The position numbers and the translations under genes were made by a program. The notes under the pieces were generated by a model, which was given only the letters and a program-made list of their open reading frames with translations, made no database searches and was not told where the DNA came from. A stretch of DNA of 64,000 bases, taken from Halobacillus faecis (GTDB lineage Bacteria; Bacillota; Bacilli; Bacillales; Halobacillaceae). The DNA lies in contig NZ_BJYD01000029.1 of NCBI RefSeq assembly GCF_007991335.1, forward strand, positions 38,860-102,859. The letters run 5' to 3'. This document shows positions 34,047 to 43,589 of the stretch, piece by piece (the first letter of the stretch is position 1; each line of letters starts with the position of its first letter).

Positions 34047-35378
34047 TTACGCTTCCCGGGCATCCAAATCTTTACGGACCGGATTCCGCTTGAAGTAGTA
34101 ACGCATGACAAAACCGGTGACAAAGAGCAGTGTGATGTAAAGAGTCATAAACAGGTAGAAGAGGAAACCAACACTGTTGGATTTGGTCGCCGCTTCATCT
34201 GTACGCAGTACTTCATTGATGGTCCACGGTTGGCGACCGATACAGCTGAAGCACCAGCCCGCTTCAATGGCAAGCATTGCGAGCGGTCCACTGACAACGA
34301 GCAGAGCCAAGATCCAGCTTGGAAACTCTTTTTTCAGGACGTGCTTCCAGAACAAAGCTATGAACGCAACGAGGATGAGGACCGTACCAATCCCGACCAT
34401 GACATTGAAGAGGATGTGGACATAAAGCGGCGGCCACAATTCTTCGGGCCATTCATTGAGTCCCATCACTTCTGTATCCAAACGGTCACCTGCAAGAAAG
34501 CTGAGTGCGTAAGGGATTTCGACCGCGTATTTCACTCGTTGATCTTCCAGAGAAGTATAACCACCGACGGATAACGGAGCGTAGCGTTGAGTTTCGAAAA
34601 GTCCCTCCGCAGCTGCCAATTTACGTGGATTGTATTCATGAAGCATCTGTGCTGTTTCATGCCCGTTGACTGCCGTTGCAAGAGACATGAGCGCGCCGAA
34701 GTAAAGAGCGATGGTCAGTGCTTTTTTATGGTAGGCACGCTCAGCTTTTGTGATTTTCTTTCTCATGAGCCTAAGAGCGGCAATCGATGCGACGAGAAAG
34801 GCAACCGTCATGTAAGCAGACAAAGTCACGTGAATGGCGGTGACTCCGAAACTTGGATTGAAAAAGGCTGCCCACGTATTTACATCTGTGATCTCACCGT
34901 CTGGGGTAATGTTAAAACCTGCCGGCGTGTTCATCCATGCGTGAACATCAGTAATTAAGATTGCCGAGGCTGTCGCTCCAAGCGCGACAGAAATGATGCT
35001 CACAAGTCTCAATGTTGGCGGCAGACGGTCTGCCGCGTACAAATAAATCGACATGAATACCGCTTCGATAAGAAAAGCGAAAATCTCCATTTGGAACGGG
35101 AGTGCGATGACTTGTCCGACGATCTCCATAAAGTCAGGAAACAAGAGGGAGATCATGACACCGACAATGGTTCCTGAAGCAATCGATACGGCGAGTAGTA
35201 TAGCGAAACCTTTCGTCCATCGTTTCGCCATCAGTGCATAATCCGGATCTTTCTTTATGAAGTGAAGGACTTCCGCGATGATGATCATGACCGGAAGTCC
35301 AACACCGATCGTTGCATAAATAATATGAAACCCAAGCGACGTTCCGAACAAGGCCCGGGCCATTACGACGATATCCAT
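34047..35378 (-). CDS. cydA: Cytochrome bd ubiquinol oxidase subunit I
   Basis: The protein has 443 residues and nine or so membrane segments. It contains the haem-ligand regions GTSLGFHIIYATIGVGLP and LPFQMEIFAFLIEAVFMSI, LSAYMTVAFLVAS, and the conserved GRQPWTINEVLRT. The quinol loop is of the short Bacillus type. It accepts electrons from menaquinol and reduces oxygen without proton pumping. ATG 35378 has gaggtgga upstream; the frame continues five codons further without an RBS. No clear Rex-type box is seen in the short upstream gap. Confidence 0.94.
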   Translation of the reverse strand: MDIVVMARALFGTSLGFHIIYATIGVGLPVMIIIAEVLHFIKKDPDYALMAKRWTKGFAILLAVSIASGTIVGVMISLLFPDFMEIVGQVIALPFQMEIFAFLIEAVFMSIYLYAADRLPPTLRLVSIISVALGATASAILITDVHAWMNTPAGFNITPDGEITDVNTWAAFFNPSFGVTAIHVTLSAYMTVAFLVASIAALRLMRKKITKAERAYHKKALTIALYFGALMSLATAVNGHETAQMLHEYNPRKLAAAEGLFETQRYAPLSVGGYTSLEDQRVKYAVEIPYALSFLAGDRLDTEVMGLNEWPEELWPPLYVHILFNVMVGIGTVLILVAFIALFWKHVLKKEFPSWILALLVVSGPLAMLAIEAGWCFSCIGRQPWTINEVLRTDEAATKSNSVGFLFYLFMTLYITLLFVTGFVMRYYFKRNPVRKDLDAREA

Positions 35379-35443
35379 TGATCTCCACCTCACATTGAAT
35401 TCAATACCTCGCTTATTTTTCCAATGTGATGGTGGATTATTCG

Positions 35444-36220
35444 TTAGGAGGAATGTTTTTCTACGACTACCATATACTCATCGATGGTGAATGATTGAAC
35501 ACGGCTGTTTTCTTCTTGAATGCAAAAGTGGCTCTTTGCTCCAGTGGGCGCTTGTTTGAAAAGTTCTTCAACGGCTTTTTGGTCTGCTTCGTCTTCTAAT
35601 GTACGACATACCCAGTCTGAAAAAGGCATGGCCTTCTTCCGAGTGAGATGCTTTTTTACGCTCAACTGGTGGGTGCGGAAAAGTTTTTCCCATTCACTGA
35701 CTTTAAGGGCGCGGACGTGGCTGTAATCTCGCATTTTTTCAAAATGATTATAAAACTCATCCAATTCATCATCTTCAGGTGCCACGTTATCAATCATGAG
35801 AAATCTGCCCTGGTCTTTTAAGACACGAGCCACTTCTTCTATAAAATCGTGCGGAGAAGGAAAGTGGTGGGGAGCGATACGGCAGGTAACGAGATCGAAA
35901 CTTTCATCAAGAAAAGGTAGTTGTTCGGCATCTGCGACGACGTATTCAATATTTTGTTGAGAATTCAAGTGACGGGCGGTGTTTTGCAGCATGTCTTTCG
36001 TAAGATCTGTGGCGAAAACCGTTCCGCAATGGCTGCTCAACGCTTTTGCGACATGGCCTCCTCCGGTAGCGATATCCAATGCTTTGTGGGATGGACCAGG
36101 TTTCAGCCACTCGATCATTCCATCAAGGTCGGATTGCTTTTTATGTGTCGTACTGTCGACATACGCCTGCTTGTTCTTCGAAAATACTTCCTTAACGTGA
36201 CGCTTCACTTCATCTGACAT
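35444..36220 (-). CDS. Class I SAM-dependent methyltransferase (UbiE/YodH-like)
   Basis: The protein has 258 residues. SAM-binding motif I is ALDIATGGGHVAKAL (about residues 46-60), followed by FATDLTKDMLQNTA, VVADAEQLPFLDESFDLVTCR and the VLKDQGRFLMIDNV strand. These match the UbiE-like methyltransferase_11 group, which methylates small molecules. Substrate is unknown. The ATG at 36220 has an aaaggg RBS. It is divergent from the ileS leader; the intervening AT-rich sequence up to 36440 shows no further gene. Confidence 0.85.
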   Translation of the reverse strand: MSDEVKRHVKEVFSKNKQAYVDSTTHKKQSDLDGMIEWLKPGPSHKALDIATGGGHVAKALSSHCGTVFATDLTKDMLQNTARHLNSQQNIEYVVADAEQLPFLDESFDLVTCRIAPHHFPSPHDFIEEVARVLKDQGRFLMIDNVAPEDDELDEFYNHFEKMRDYSHVRALKVSEWEKLFRTHQLSVKKHLTRKKAMPFSDWVCRTLEDEADQKAVEELFKQAPTGAKSHFCIQEENSRVQSFTIDEYMVVVEKHSS

Positions 36221-36440
36221 TTGAAATCCCTTCTTTCCTAATATTCCGCTTCTTTTAAATGCAGATTTGTGCTTGCAGTTATTAAAGAATAGGGCTTATG
36301 TTCAACATTTAATAGGACTTATTTTTATTGTAAGCAAAACATGTGATTTGCGATAATATAGAATTTTTATAGAAAGCGATAAGATAAAGTGAATACGTAT
36401 AAGGTCCTGAAAAATGGGCGAGGATGAGGGTAAGAAAGCT

Positions 36441-36469
36441 TTGACATACAAAAGATTACATTGTAGGAT
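36441..36469 (+). promoter_or_regulatory. ileS promoter
   Basis: A consensus TTGACA (36441-36446), exact 17-bp spacer and TAGGAT (36464-36469), about 25 bp upstream of the T-box leader. Confidence 0.8.
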
Positions 36470-36493
36470 ATGGAGAAGATACGTATAGTTTCG

Positions 36494-36740
36494 TTGACGA
36501 GAAGAGTAGGTTTTTATTCCGGTCTCAAGAGAGTCGCTGGTAGGTGGGAAGCGATGGCGGGTAATAGCTGAAGATCATCTCTGAGAAGTTCTGCTGAAAT
36601 GATACAGAGTAAGTGGGACCGGTGGGCGGCCGTTATCCGTTATGTGAACCGAGAGCCGTGCATGTGATGCGCGGAATATGGGTGGTACCGCGGAATCAAA
36701 TCCGTCCCTGTTGTTACAGCAGGGGCGGATTTTTATTTTG
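36494..36740 (+). promoter_or_regulatory. T-box riboswitch of ileS
   Basis: The leader has Stem I elements (AGAGAGTCGCTGGTAGGTGG at about 36529-36548), a probable specifier ATC followed by A (36574-36577; isoleucine) and the T-box sequence GGTGGTACCGCGG (36681-36693). The terminator is AAATCCGTCCCTG/CAGGGGCGGATTT followed by T residues (36698-36737). Uncharged tRNA-Ile should stabilise the antiterminator and allow ileS transcription. Confidence 0.95.
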
Positions 36741-36809
36741 TTCCTGCCGTCATTGGAAGTTTTTAATCATTTTTCTATACAAAAAATCAAAGGGTAAGAG
36801 GTGGAAGAA

Positions 36810-39800
36810 ATGCGCAGTGTCAATACGAAAGAAGCGGCTTTAGACCGCGAAAATCGTGTCAAAGATTACTGGAATAAAGAGAATGTCTTCCGTCGCTCTA
36901 TGAACGAGCGCGAAGGTGCAGAAACATTTGTTTTTTATGAAGGACCGCCAACAGCCAACGGCCTTCCTCACGCTGGTCACGTCCTTGGCCGCGTCATCAA
37001 GGACTTTGTCGGACGTTACAAAACGATGCAGGGTTATCAAGTGCTACGTAAAGGCGGCTGGGATACCCATGGTCTGCCGGTAGAGCTTGAAGTCGAGAAG
37101 CAGCTCGGCATCTCCGGAAAGCAGCAGATCGAAGAGTACGGAGTAGAGAAGTTCATCGAGAAATGTAAAGAAAGTGTCTTCAACTATGAAAAAGAATGGC
37201 GCGAATTTACGGAATCGATCGGCTACTGGTTGGATATGGATGATCCGTATGTCACTCTTCAGGATCGTTATATCGAAAGTGTCTGGTATATCCTGAGTGA
37301 CCTTCACAAGCGTAACCTGCTTTCTAAAGGCCACCGTGTTACACCATACTGCCCGAGCTGTCAGACGACGCTAAGCTCTCACGAAGTGGCGCAGGGATAT
37401 GAAGATGTCAAAGACCTTTCCGCAACGGCGAAGTTCAAAGTGAAAGGTTCTGAAAATGAATTTTTCCTTGGCTGGACGACAACGCCTTGGACGTTGCCTG
37501 CCAACGTCACGCTCGCTGTTCACCCGGATCTTGATTATATCAAGGCGAAGAAAGATGGCGAAGTGTACATCGTTGCTGAAGCTCTTGCTGAGAAGAACCT
37601 TGGGGAAGAGTACGAAGTTGTTTCCAAGCATAAAGGGAGCGAATTCAAAGATGTCGGATATCAACCACCATTCCCGTTCGTGAAGCCTGAACGTGGTCAC
37701 TTCGTAGTCGAAGCAGACTTCGTTAACGCCGAAAGCGGTACAGGTGTCGTCCACATCGCACCAGCTTATGGTGAGGATGACTACAATTTGGTGAAGGAAA
37801 ACAACTTGTCCTTCTTCAATGTTGTTGATGGTCAAGGCCGTTACACAGAGGATATCCCTCCATTTGAAGGTCGATTCGTCAAAGATTGTGACGTAGATAT
37901 CGTGAAGTACCTTGCGAATGAAGGACTTCTTTTCCATAAAGAAAAATACGAGCACAGCTACCCACATTGCTGGCGTTGTGATTCGCCATTGCTTTACTAC
38001 GCAATCGAGAGCTGGTTCATTAAGACGACCGAACTGAAAGATCAGTTCATCAAGAACAACCAGGAAGTGACTTGGCACCCGAACCACATTAAAGATGGCC
38101 GTTTTGGTAATTTCCTTGAAAACATGGTGGACTGGAACATCGGTCGTAACCGCTTCTGGGGAACACCACTTCCAATCTGGATGTGTGATTCTTGTGATCA
38201 TCAGTACGCACCACACAGTAAGGCGGATCTTCAAGAAAAAGCGATTGGCGATATTGGTGATGTCGAACTTCACAAGCCATACGTTGACCGCGTACAGGTA
38301 ACGTGTGAAAAATGTAATGGCACGATGAACCGTGTACCAGAAGTGATCGATGTATGGTTCGACTCTGGTTCTATGCCGTTCGCCCAGCAGCACTACCCGT
38401 TTGAAAACAAAGATCAGTTCCAGAAGCAGTTCCCAGCAGACGTTATCTGTGAAGGAATCGACCAGACGCGTGGATGGTTCTACAGCTTGCTAGCTGTCTC
38501 CACATTGTTCACGGGTAAAGCACCATATAAGCGTGTCCTTTCCACAGGTCACATCCTTGATGAAGAAGGACGCAAAATGTCCAAGAGTAAAGGAAATGCT
38601 TTGAACCCGACCGATCTTGTAACAAAATTCGGTGCTGACGCATTCCGTTGGGCTCTACTTGCTGACAGTGCACCATGGAACAACAAGCGTTTCTCCGAAC
38701 GTGTTGTCATCGAAGCGAAATCTAAAGTGATCGACACGTTAGTGAACACGCACGGTTTCTACACGTTGTATGCGAATATCGATGATTACACGTTCGATAA
38801 GAATGAAGAAGGCGAAAAGACATTGCTTGACCGCTGGGTGCTTTCCCGCTTGAACAGTGTGACAGGAGTCGTAGAAGAAGCCTTGAACGACTACGACTTC
38901 ACGAAAGCTGCGAAAGCTCTTGAGAAGTATGTCGATGAAGTGAGTAACTGGTACATCCGCCGTTCTCGTGACCGTTTCTGGGAAGAAGGCATGACAGAGT
39001 CTAAGAAAGCCGCTTACCACACGCTTCACGAAGTGTTGGCACAGCTTAGTCAGCTGATGGCTCCGTACACGCCGTTCCTTGCTGATGACATCTATCAAAA
39101 CCTGACGGGTGAAAGTGTGCACTTGGCGCACTTCCCGAAAGTGGACGATACAGTCGTAAATACACAGCTTGAAAAAGATATGGATGCGGTTCTTCAAGTG
39201 GTTGAGCTTGCTCGTGGTGTCCGTAATACGGAATCCATCAAGACGAAGCAGCCGCTATCTGAGCTTGTCGTCATTCCGGTCAACCAGGATCAAGGAAAAG
39301 CGCTCGAAGAGTACAGCAACATCATCCGTGATGAGATCAACGTTAAGGAAGTTGTCGTGAAGCAATCTTCTGATGATCTTGTCCGTTATGAAGTGAAGCT
39401 GAACTTCCGTGCGGCAGGACCTGTTCTAGGGAAAAACGTCGGGCTTGTGAAAGGGTATCTTGAAAAACTTTCAGACGAAGAAGCAGCGAAGATCGTCCAG
39501 GACGAAAAAGTCGTTGTACCAACAGGGGATGGAGAAGTCGAAGTAACGATGGATCTGTTGAACGTAGAACGCGTCGCGGATGCTGGCCTTTCTATGGGAT
39601 CAAACCAGGACTTCCACGTTGTGCTTGATACGAACATCACAGAAGAGCTGCGTCTTGAAGGCCTCGCGCGTGAAGTGATTCGTGTGATTCAGGATGAACG
39701 TAAACAGCAGGATCTTCCAATCGATCTTCGTGTCGACATCGCCCTTGATGGGGACGCAGACGTGAAAGAAGCAATCCAACAAAATGAACAGCTGATCCGT

Positions 39801-39899
39801 GAAAATGTTCTCGTGAATGATTTGACGGTCGGTGAAAAAGAAGCGATGAAAGAGTACACAGTCGGTGACCACCAGCTGAAACTAGCGCTTCAAAAATAA
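36810..39899 (+). CDS. ileS: Isoleucyl-tRNA synthetase, long type 2-like form
   Basis: The protein has 1029 residues, over 100 longer than the ordinary Bacillus IleRS (about 920). The HIGH-type motif is [10 protein letters not shown] (H54-x-x-H57) and the second motif is [14 protein letters not shown] (~588). Two CxxC pairs follow PYCPSCQTT and CWRCDS, with CDSCDHQY and CEKCNG in a zinc-like insertion. The catalytic-core wording ([32 protein letters not shown]) is that of the eukaryote-like IleS2 class, many of which are mupirocin-insensitive. ATG 36810 follows agaggtgg. Expression is controlled by the Ile T-box. Confidence 0.94.
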   Translation: MRSVNTKEAALDRENRVKDYWNKENVFRRSMNEREGAETFVFYEGPPTANGLPHAGHVLGRVIKDFVGRYKTMQGYQVLRKGGWDTHGLPVELEVEKQLGISGKQQIEEYGVEKFIEKCKESVFNYEKEWREFTESIGYWLDMDDPYVTLQDRYIESVWYILSDLHKRNLLSKGHRVTPYCPSCQTTLSSHEVAQGYEDVKDLSATAKFKVKGSENEFFLGWTTTPWTLPANVTLAVHPDLDYIKAKKDGEVYIVAEALAEKNLGEEYEVVSKHKGSEFKDVGYQPPFPFVKPERGHFVVEADFVNAESGTGVVHIAPAYGEDDYNLVKENNLSFFNVVDGQGRYTEDIPPFEGRFVKDCDVDIVKYLANEGLLFHKEKYEHSYPHCWRCDSPLLYYAIESWFIKTTELKDQFIKNNQEVTWHPNHIKDGRFGNFLENMVDWNIGRNRFWGTPLPIWMCDSCDHQYAPHSKADLQEKAIGDIGDVELHKPYVDRVQVTCEKCNGTMNRVPEVIDVWFDSGSMPFAQQHYPFENKDQFQKQFPADVICEGIDQTRGWFYSLLAVSTLFTGKAPYKRVLSTGHILDEEGRKMSKSKGNALNPTDLVTKFGADAFRWALLADSAPWNNKRFSERVVIEAKSKVIDTLVNTHGFYTLYANIDDYTFDKNEEGEKTLLDRWVLSRLNSVTGVVEEALNDYDFTKAAKALEKYVDEVSNWYIRRSRDRFWEEGMTESKKAAYHTLHEVLAQLSQLMAPYTPFLADDIYQNLTGESVHLAHFPKVDDTVVNTQLEKDMDAVLQVVELARGVRNTESIKTKQPLSELVVIPVNQDQGKALEEYSNIIRDEINVKEVVVKQSSDDLVRYEVKLNFRAAGPVLGKNVGLVKGYLEKLSDEEAAKIVQDEKVVVPTGDGEVEVTMDLLNVERVADAGLSMGSNQDFHVVLDTNITEELRLEGLAREVIRVIQDERKQQDLPIDLRVDIALDGDADVKEAIQQNEQLIRENVLVNDLTVGEKEAMKEYTVGDHQLKLALQK

Positions 39900-39900
39900 A

Positions 39901-39940
39901 AGAAAAGGAAAGCTGGGGCATCTTAGGCTCCAGCTTTTCT
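39901..39940 (+). terminator. Terminator of ileS
   Basis: AAGCTGG...CCAGCTT stem with a T-rich 3' side. Confidence 0.75.
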
Positions 39941-40012
39941 ATTTTCAGTGAGAGGATTTGTGTCTGAGATATCGAAGTAAACAACGAAAACGATTATTCA
40001 GGAGGTAGATCC

Positions 40013-40627
40013 ATGTTCAAGAAAATGGCGAGTGATGCATTAGGATTAAGTGACATTGGAAAGATCATCAGAAAAGAAGATTTTGATAAGACGCAGTCTG
40101 ATGATTTTGTCCTGACAGAGGACGGGGAAAAGATACATTTTCTAATTAAATCCAAAAGTGATGAGTACTGCTTTACCAATCGCGCGCTCATTCACCTGGA
40201 TGGCGACAAAGCGACAAGTAGTAAACGCAACATCTACCGCTATGACTATTATCAGCACCTCATTCGAAATGTCTCGGTAGAAACGGCAGGGACGATTGAT
40301 TTGGATTTAGAGATCAAGTTTTACATCGGCGATCAGTATATGAGCATTGATATCGCCAAGGATGAAGGAGAAGCGATTGCTGACTTATATAAATCCCTTG
40401 TATCTATTTCTCAAATCCAGGAGGAAAATCAGCGGCAGGCGGCTTTTGCCAAAGACAGCATCGGCATGGCGCAGGACCTTATTCATGACAACCGGTTCCA
40501 TGAAAATGATATATCGAAAGGATTTAGTGAAGCGGCTTCCTTTGCGTATGAGTGGTTTACACAAAAGTACAAAGATAATACCCGCAAAGACTTTGCTGAT
40601 GTGTTTGAGAAGTATATTCAAAATTAA
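40013..40627 (+). CDS. PH-domain protein, YvbH-like
   Basis: The protein has 204 residues. The N-terminal bacterial PH-like domain (residues ~1-125) contains EDGEKIHFLIKSKSDEYCFTN, IYRYDYYQHLIRNVSVET and the acidic EIKFYIGDQYMSIDIAK. A C-terminal helical oligomerisation extension (~130-204) includes AKDSIGMAQDLIHDNRFH. This domain pair is that of Bacillus YvbH; its cellular role is not established. A strong aggaggtag RBS precedes the ATG. It is convergent with the DUF4362 lipoprotein gene across a shared terminator. Confidence 0.82.
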   Translation: MFKKMASDALGLSDIGKIIRKEDFDKTQSDDFVLTEDGEKIHFLIKSKSDEYCFTNRALIHLDGDKATSSKRNIYRYDYYQHLIRNVSVETAGTIDLDLEIKFYIGDQYMSIDIAKDEGEAIADLYKSLVSISQIQEENQRQAAFAKDSIGMAQDLIHDNRFHENDISKGFSEAASFAYEWFTQKYKDNTRKDFADVFEKYIQN

Positions 40628-40672
40628 AGAAAACCCGGATCGTGTTTAATCGCATGGTCCGGGTTTTCTTTA
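40627..40672. terminator. Bidirectional terminator between the yvbH-like and DUF4362 genes
   Basis: AAGAAAACCCGGA pairs with TCCGGGTTTTCTT; it overlaps both stop regions. Confidence 0.88.
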
Positions 40673-41149
40673 ATTCAAAGCTTCTCTGAATGCTTTTTCG
40701 GTCCCTACAAAGCTTAGAAGAGTGGAGAGATCCTTCCCTTCCTCTGATTGACAGTTGCTCACATACACCATTGGTCCGCGGCGAGTCACGTATTCACAAT
40801 CGAATGAGCCGGCAGGAGACGACGGATACGCACCATAATTGTTAACGAAACGGATGGACTCTCCATCGTAGGAAAAGGAGATTTGATAATGGGAACCATC
40901 AGGATTGAAGATGGAGACGTCAATTTCGTCTTCTCTTCCTTGCTCTACGTTGTTAATAAAAGCGGCCATTTTTTTAATGTTTTCAACTTCCAATGCCCCG
41001 TTTTTTATTTGATCAAATTGGTCGGATTGATGTTCAACAATCACATGTCCATCTTTTTCCGCATCTTCAACCGTGTAGGGTTCTTCTATTTCACCTTCAG
41101 AACAAGCGACTATAAAGATCAGGCATGCTACCCACAATAACTTCTTCAT
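40670..41149 (-). CDS. DUF4362 lipoprotein
   Basis: This 159-residue lipoprotein has signal peptide KKLLWVACLIFIVAC with the acylated Cys16. The mature part contains AEKDGHVIVEHQSDQFDQIKNG-like sequence, an Asp/Glu-rich middle and two further cysteines (FDCEYVTRRGP, VSNCQSEEG) that could form a disulfide outside the membrane. This fits DUF4362, a Bacillaceae family of unknown function. RBS aggaggat. Single-gene unit. Confidence 0.8.
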   Translation of the reverse strand: MKKLLWVACLIFIVACSEGEIEEPYTVEDAEKDGHVIVEHQSDQFDQIKNGALEVENIKKMAAFINNVEQGREDEIDVSIFNPDGSHYQISFSYDGESIRFVNNYGAYPSSPAGSFDCEYVTRRGPMVYVSNCQSEEGKDLSTLLSFVGTEKAFREALN

Positions 41150-41224
41150 ATAATCCTCCTACTACGTCATTGGTATTCCTTATATTTCCATTATTGCGCA
41201 AGAAGCGAAGGATGTACACACCTA

Positions 41225-41257
41225 AAAGAAAAGCCGCCTCAGTAGTGAGTGCGGCTT
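41225..41257 (-). terminator. Terminator of sspH
   Basis: AAGCCGC...GCGGCTT stem with an inner CTCA/TGAG helix, T-rich on the minus-strand 3' side. Confidence 0.85.
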
Positions 41258-41262
41258 CTGAC

Positions 41263-41445
41263 CTATTCTTGTTCTTTCAATTCGTATAATGGAACCTTTT
41301 GAACGATATTCGGCTGATCTGTCGGGTGAATGCGCGCCATTTCATTACGTTCAATAACCTCTTCGATGTAAATTTCACGGTCTTCGTGCATGACCGGAAT
41401 CATGTCTTCAGATTTGAAGATTTCTTTTGCGCGTTCTTTGTTCAT
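41263..41445 (-). CDS. sspH: Small acid-soluble spore protein, SspH family
   Basis: The protein has 60 residues: NKERAKEIFKSEDMIPVMHE, EIYIEEVIE, then MARIHP and VPLYELKEQE. The pattern, RAKEI...Y-I-x-x-V...AR-x-x-P...VPxxxL, is that of H-type SASPs (SspH), which are made in the forespore. The ATG at 41445 follows a strong ggaggggtt RBS; an upstream in-frame extension has none. Its presence supports an endospore-forming host. No clear sigma-G promoter could be fixed by eye. Confidence 0.88.
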   Translation of the reverse strand: MNKERAKEIFKSEDMIPVMHEDREIYIEEVIERNEMARIHPTDQPNIVQKVPLYELKEQE

Positions 41446-41512
41446 CTCAACAACCCCTCCTTTTAAACGTAATATTCTCAAGAATGGGCTGTGGTATTCT
41501 CCTTAAAATAAC

Positions 41513-41642
41513 GTTAAGTCACTTTCCACGTGCGTTAGGGCACTTTGAACCCGAGTTAAGTCACTTTCGAAAAAAGCTAGGGCGCTTTCACTCCCTGTTA
41601 AGTCACTTTCCACGTGCGTTAGGGAACTTTCATCACTCGTTC
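41513..41642. repeat. 21-bp tandem repeat array with alternating A/B units
   Basis: Six 21-bp units begin at 41513, 41534, 41555, 41576, 41597 and 41618. Odd units start GTTAAGTCACTTT; even units start GTTAGGGCACTTT or close variants (GCTAGGGCGCTTT, GTTAGGGAACTTT). Units 1 and 5 are identical (GTTAAGTCACTTTCCACGTG plus C). The array therefore has a 42-bp higher-order period. It ends on the stop codon of nadA and occupies most of the gap between sspH and nadA. Confidence 0.92.
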
Positions 41643-42741
41643 ACGCCCGGACCAACATCCGATCCAATGCTTTTCGCGCGTCCGAAGCTACAGATGACTC
41701 GACTCGTATCAAGTTCTGTGGTTGACCTTCCGCTATCGATTCAAGTGACCAGGCCAGATGGGGAAGGTCGATCCGGTTCATCGTTAGACAAGGACACATC
41801 CTCGGGTTCAAGGAAATGATGTGCTGCTCTGGGTGTTCCTGGATGATGCGCTTGACGAGGTTCATTTCCGTACCGATGGCCCATTCGCTTCCAGGTGGAG
41901 CGTTTTCGATCGCCTGAATGATGGCGTTCGTTGATCCTGAGAGATCGGAAAGTTCCACGACTTCACGACTGCATTCAGGGTGGACAATAATTTTCATGTT
42001 TGGGTGGTCCGCACGAACTTGTTCAACATTGGCGACCCTGAAATTCTCATGAACAGAGCAGTGTCCTTTCCAGAGAATCACTTTGACGGCTTCCAAAGGC
42101 CCGTCATATAACAATTCTTCTACAATCGGATCCCAAACAGCCATCTGATCGAGCGGGATGCCGAGGTCATACGCTGTATTTCTTCCTAAATGCTGATCGG
42201 GAAGAAAAAGAATCCGTTCTTTCTGGGAAAACGCCCACTTTAACATATCTGCTGCATTTGAAGAAGTGACAGTGGCTCCGCCATGCTTTCCTACGAAAGC
42301 CTTGATGGCTGCCGTTGAATTCACATAGGTCAGTGGCAGGATGGTATCATCAAAAAGTTCCATGAGACGACCCCAGGATTTCTCCGTCTGTTGGATATTC
42401 GCCATATCTGCCATCGAACAACCTGCGCGCATATCGGGAAGGTAGACGTGCTGGTCCTCCCGCGTCAAGATGTCTGCTGTCTCTGCCATGAAATGAACGC
42501 CGCAAAAAACGATAGCCTCCGCTTCATGTTGGGATGCGGAAAGTTGAGCAAGTTTTAAAGAATCTCCGCGAGCATCGGCAAATTGGATGACTTCATCTTT
42601 TTGGTAATGGTGACCAGGTAAGAAAAGTTTCTCTCCCATTTCTCTCTTTACTTGGAGAACTCTCTGTTCGAGTTCATTCGCTTCCATCGTCTTATACCGA
42701 TCAGGCAGTGTATTCTGTTCAATCGTTTCAAAAAGGTTCAT
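41641..42741 (-). CDS. nadA: Quinolinate synthase NadA
   Basis: This 366-residue [4Fe-4S] enzyme condenses iminoaspartate with dihydroxyacetone phosphate to give quinolinate. Likely cluster cysteines are C80 ([12 protein letters not shown]), the Cys in [11 protein letters not shown] and the MCPCLTMN pair. Other signatures are [28 protein letters not shown] and [13 protein letters not shown]. It overlaps nadC by 4 bp and is last in the nadBCA operon. The 3' end abuts the 21-bp repeat array rather than a hairpin terminator. Confidence 0.95.
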   Translation of the reverse strand: MNLFETIEQNTLPDRYKTMEANELEQRVLQVKREMGEKLFLPGHHYQKDEVIQFADARGDSLKLAQLSASQHEAEAIVFCGVHFMAETADILTREDQHVYLPDMRAGCSMADMANIQQTEKSWGRLMELFDDTILPLTYVNSTAAIKAFVGKHGGATVTSSNAADMLKWAFSQKERILFLPDQHLGRNTAYDLGIPLDQMAVWDPIVEELLYDGPLEAVKVILWKGHCSVHENFRVANVEQVRADHPNMKIIVHPECSREVVELSDLSGSTNAIIQAIENAPPGSEWAIGTEMNLVKRIIQEHPEQHIISLNPRMCPCLTMNRIDLPHLAWSLESIAEGQPQNLIRVESSVASDARKALDRMLVRA

Positions 42742-43589
42742 CGTACTTCCTCCTTTGTTGTGGCTACACGGGCGCTAATATCAAGGGCTTTTGCTGAATG
42801 GGTCAATAATCCGAGGGAGATATAGTCAATCTCAAGACCGCGGTAATCAGGTAGGGTTTCGAGCGTGATTCCTCCAGAGGCCTCTGTCGTGATCGAAGAA
42901 GGCACCAGTGTGGCGAGGTGCTTGATTTCATCGGGGGTCCGGTTATCGAACATGATAATGTCAGCACCCGCTTCTACAGCCTCGACAACCTGGCTCTCCG
43001 TTTCTGTTTCCACTTCAATTTTGACGGTATGACCGACAGCCGCTTTCGCTCGAGTGATCGCTTCTCGTACCGAACCAAAAAACGAAATGTGATTATCTTT
43101 CAGCATAACGGCATCATAAAGACCGAAGCGGTGGTTGTAACCTCCGCCAGTCCGCACGGCATACTTTTCAAAAGAGCGCAATCCAGGGGTGGTTTTACGA
43201 GTGTCACAGATCCTGATGTTTTCATCATTTAAGGCTTCAATGGCTTTCTTCGTCATCGTAGCGATCCCGCTCATCCGTTGAATGAGGTTGAGGGTGACGC
43301 GTTCTCCTTTTAAAAGCTCTCGAACAGGGCCATCAATGGTGGCAATCGTGTCTCCTGCATGCATCCATTCTCCATCATGGATATAGTGTTTGACGGTAAT
43401 GGAAGGGTCCAGCAGCTGATAGCCATCAGTAATGATTTCAGCACCGCAAAAAATGCCTTCTGCTTTAGATGTAAAGGTCAGTCTTCCATGGTGATCTTTC
43501 GGAAATAACAAGTCTGTGCTGTAATCTTGCTCCCCAATATCTTCCGTGAAAAAGGCTTCTAACTGTTTTTTACGTCTCCATGGATTCAT
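42738..43589 (-). CDS. nadC: Nicotinate-nucleotide pyrophosphorylase NadC
   Basis: The protein has 283 residues. It contains [44 protein letters not shown] (substrate-binding Arg/Lys), [20 protein letters not shown] and [10 protein letters not shown]. It converts quinolinate and PRPP to nicotinate mononucleotide, CO2 and pyrophosphate. It overlaps nadB by 20 bp at its 5' end and nadA by 4 bp at its 3' end, a tightly coupled operon. Confidence 0.95.
   Translation of the reverse strand: MNPWRRKKQLEAFFTEDIGEQDYSTDLLFPKDHHGRLTFTSKAEGIFCGAEIITDGYQLLDPSITVKHYIHDGEWMHAGDTIATIDGPVRELLKGERVTLNLIQRMSGIATMTKKAIEALNDENIRICDTRKTTPGLRSFEKYAVRTGGGYNHRFGLYDAVMLKDNHISFFGSVREAITRAKAAVGHTVKIEVETETESQVVEAVEAGADIIMFDNRTPDEIKHLATLVPSSITTEASGGITLETLPDYRGLEIDYISLGLLTHSAKALDISARVATTKEEVR

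Noticed and set aside
41427..41819. Heptad-repeat frame LSHFPRALGHF on the plus strand over the 21-bp array
   Set aside because: The 21-bp period gives a seven-residue repeat automatically. The frame continues antisense through nadA and has no RBS, so it is a translation of a DNA repeat.
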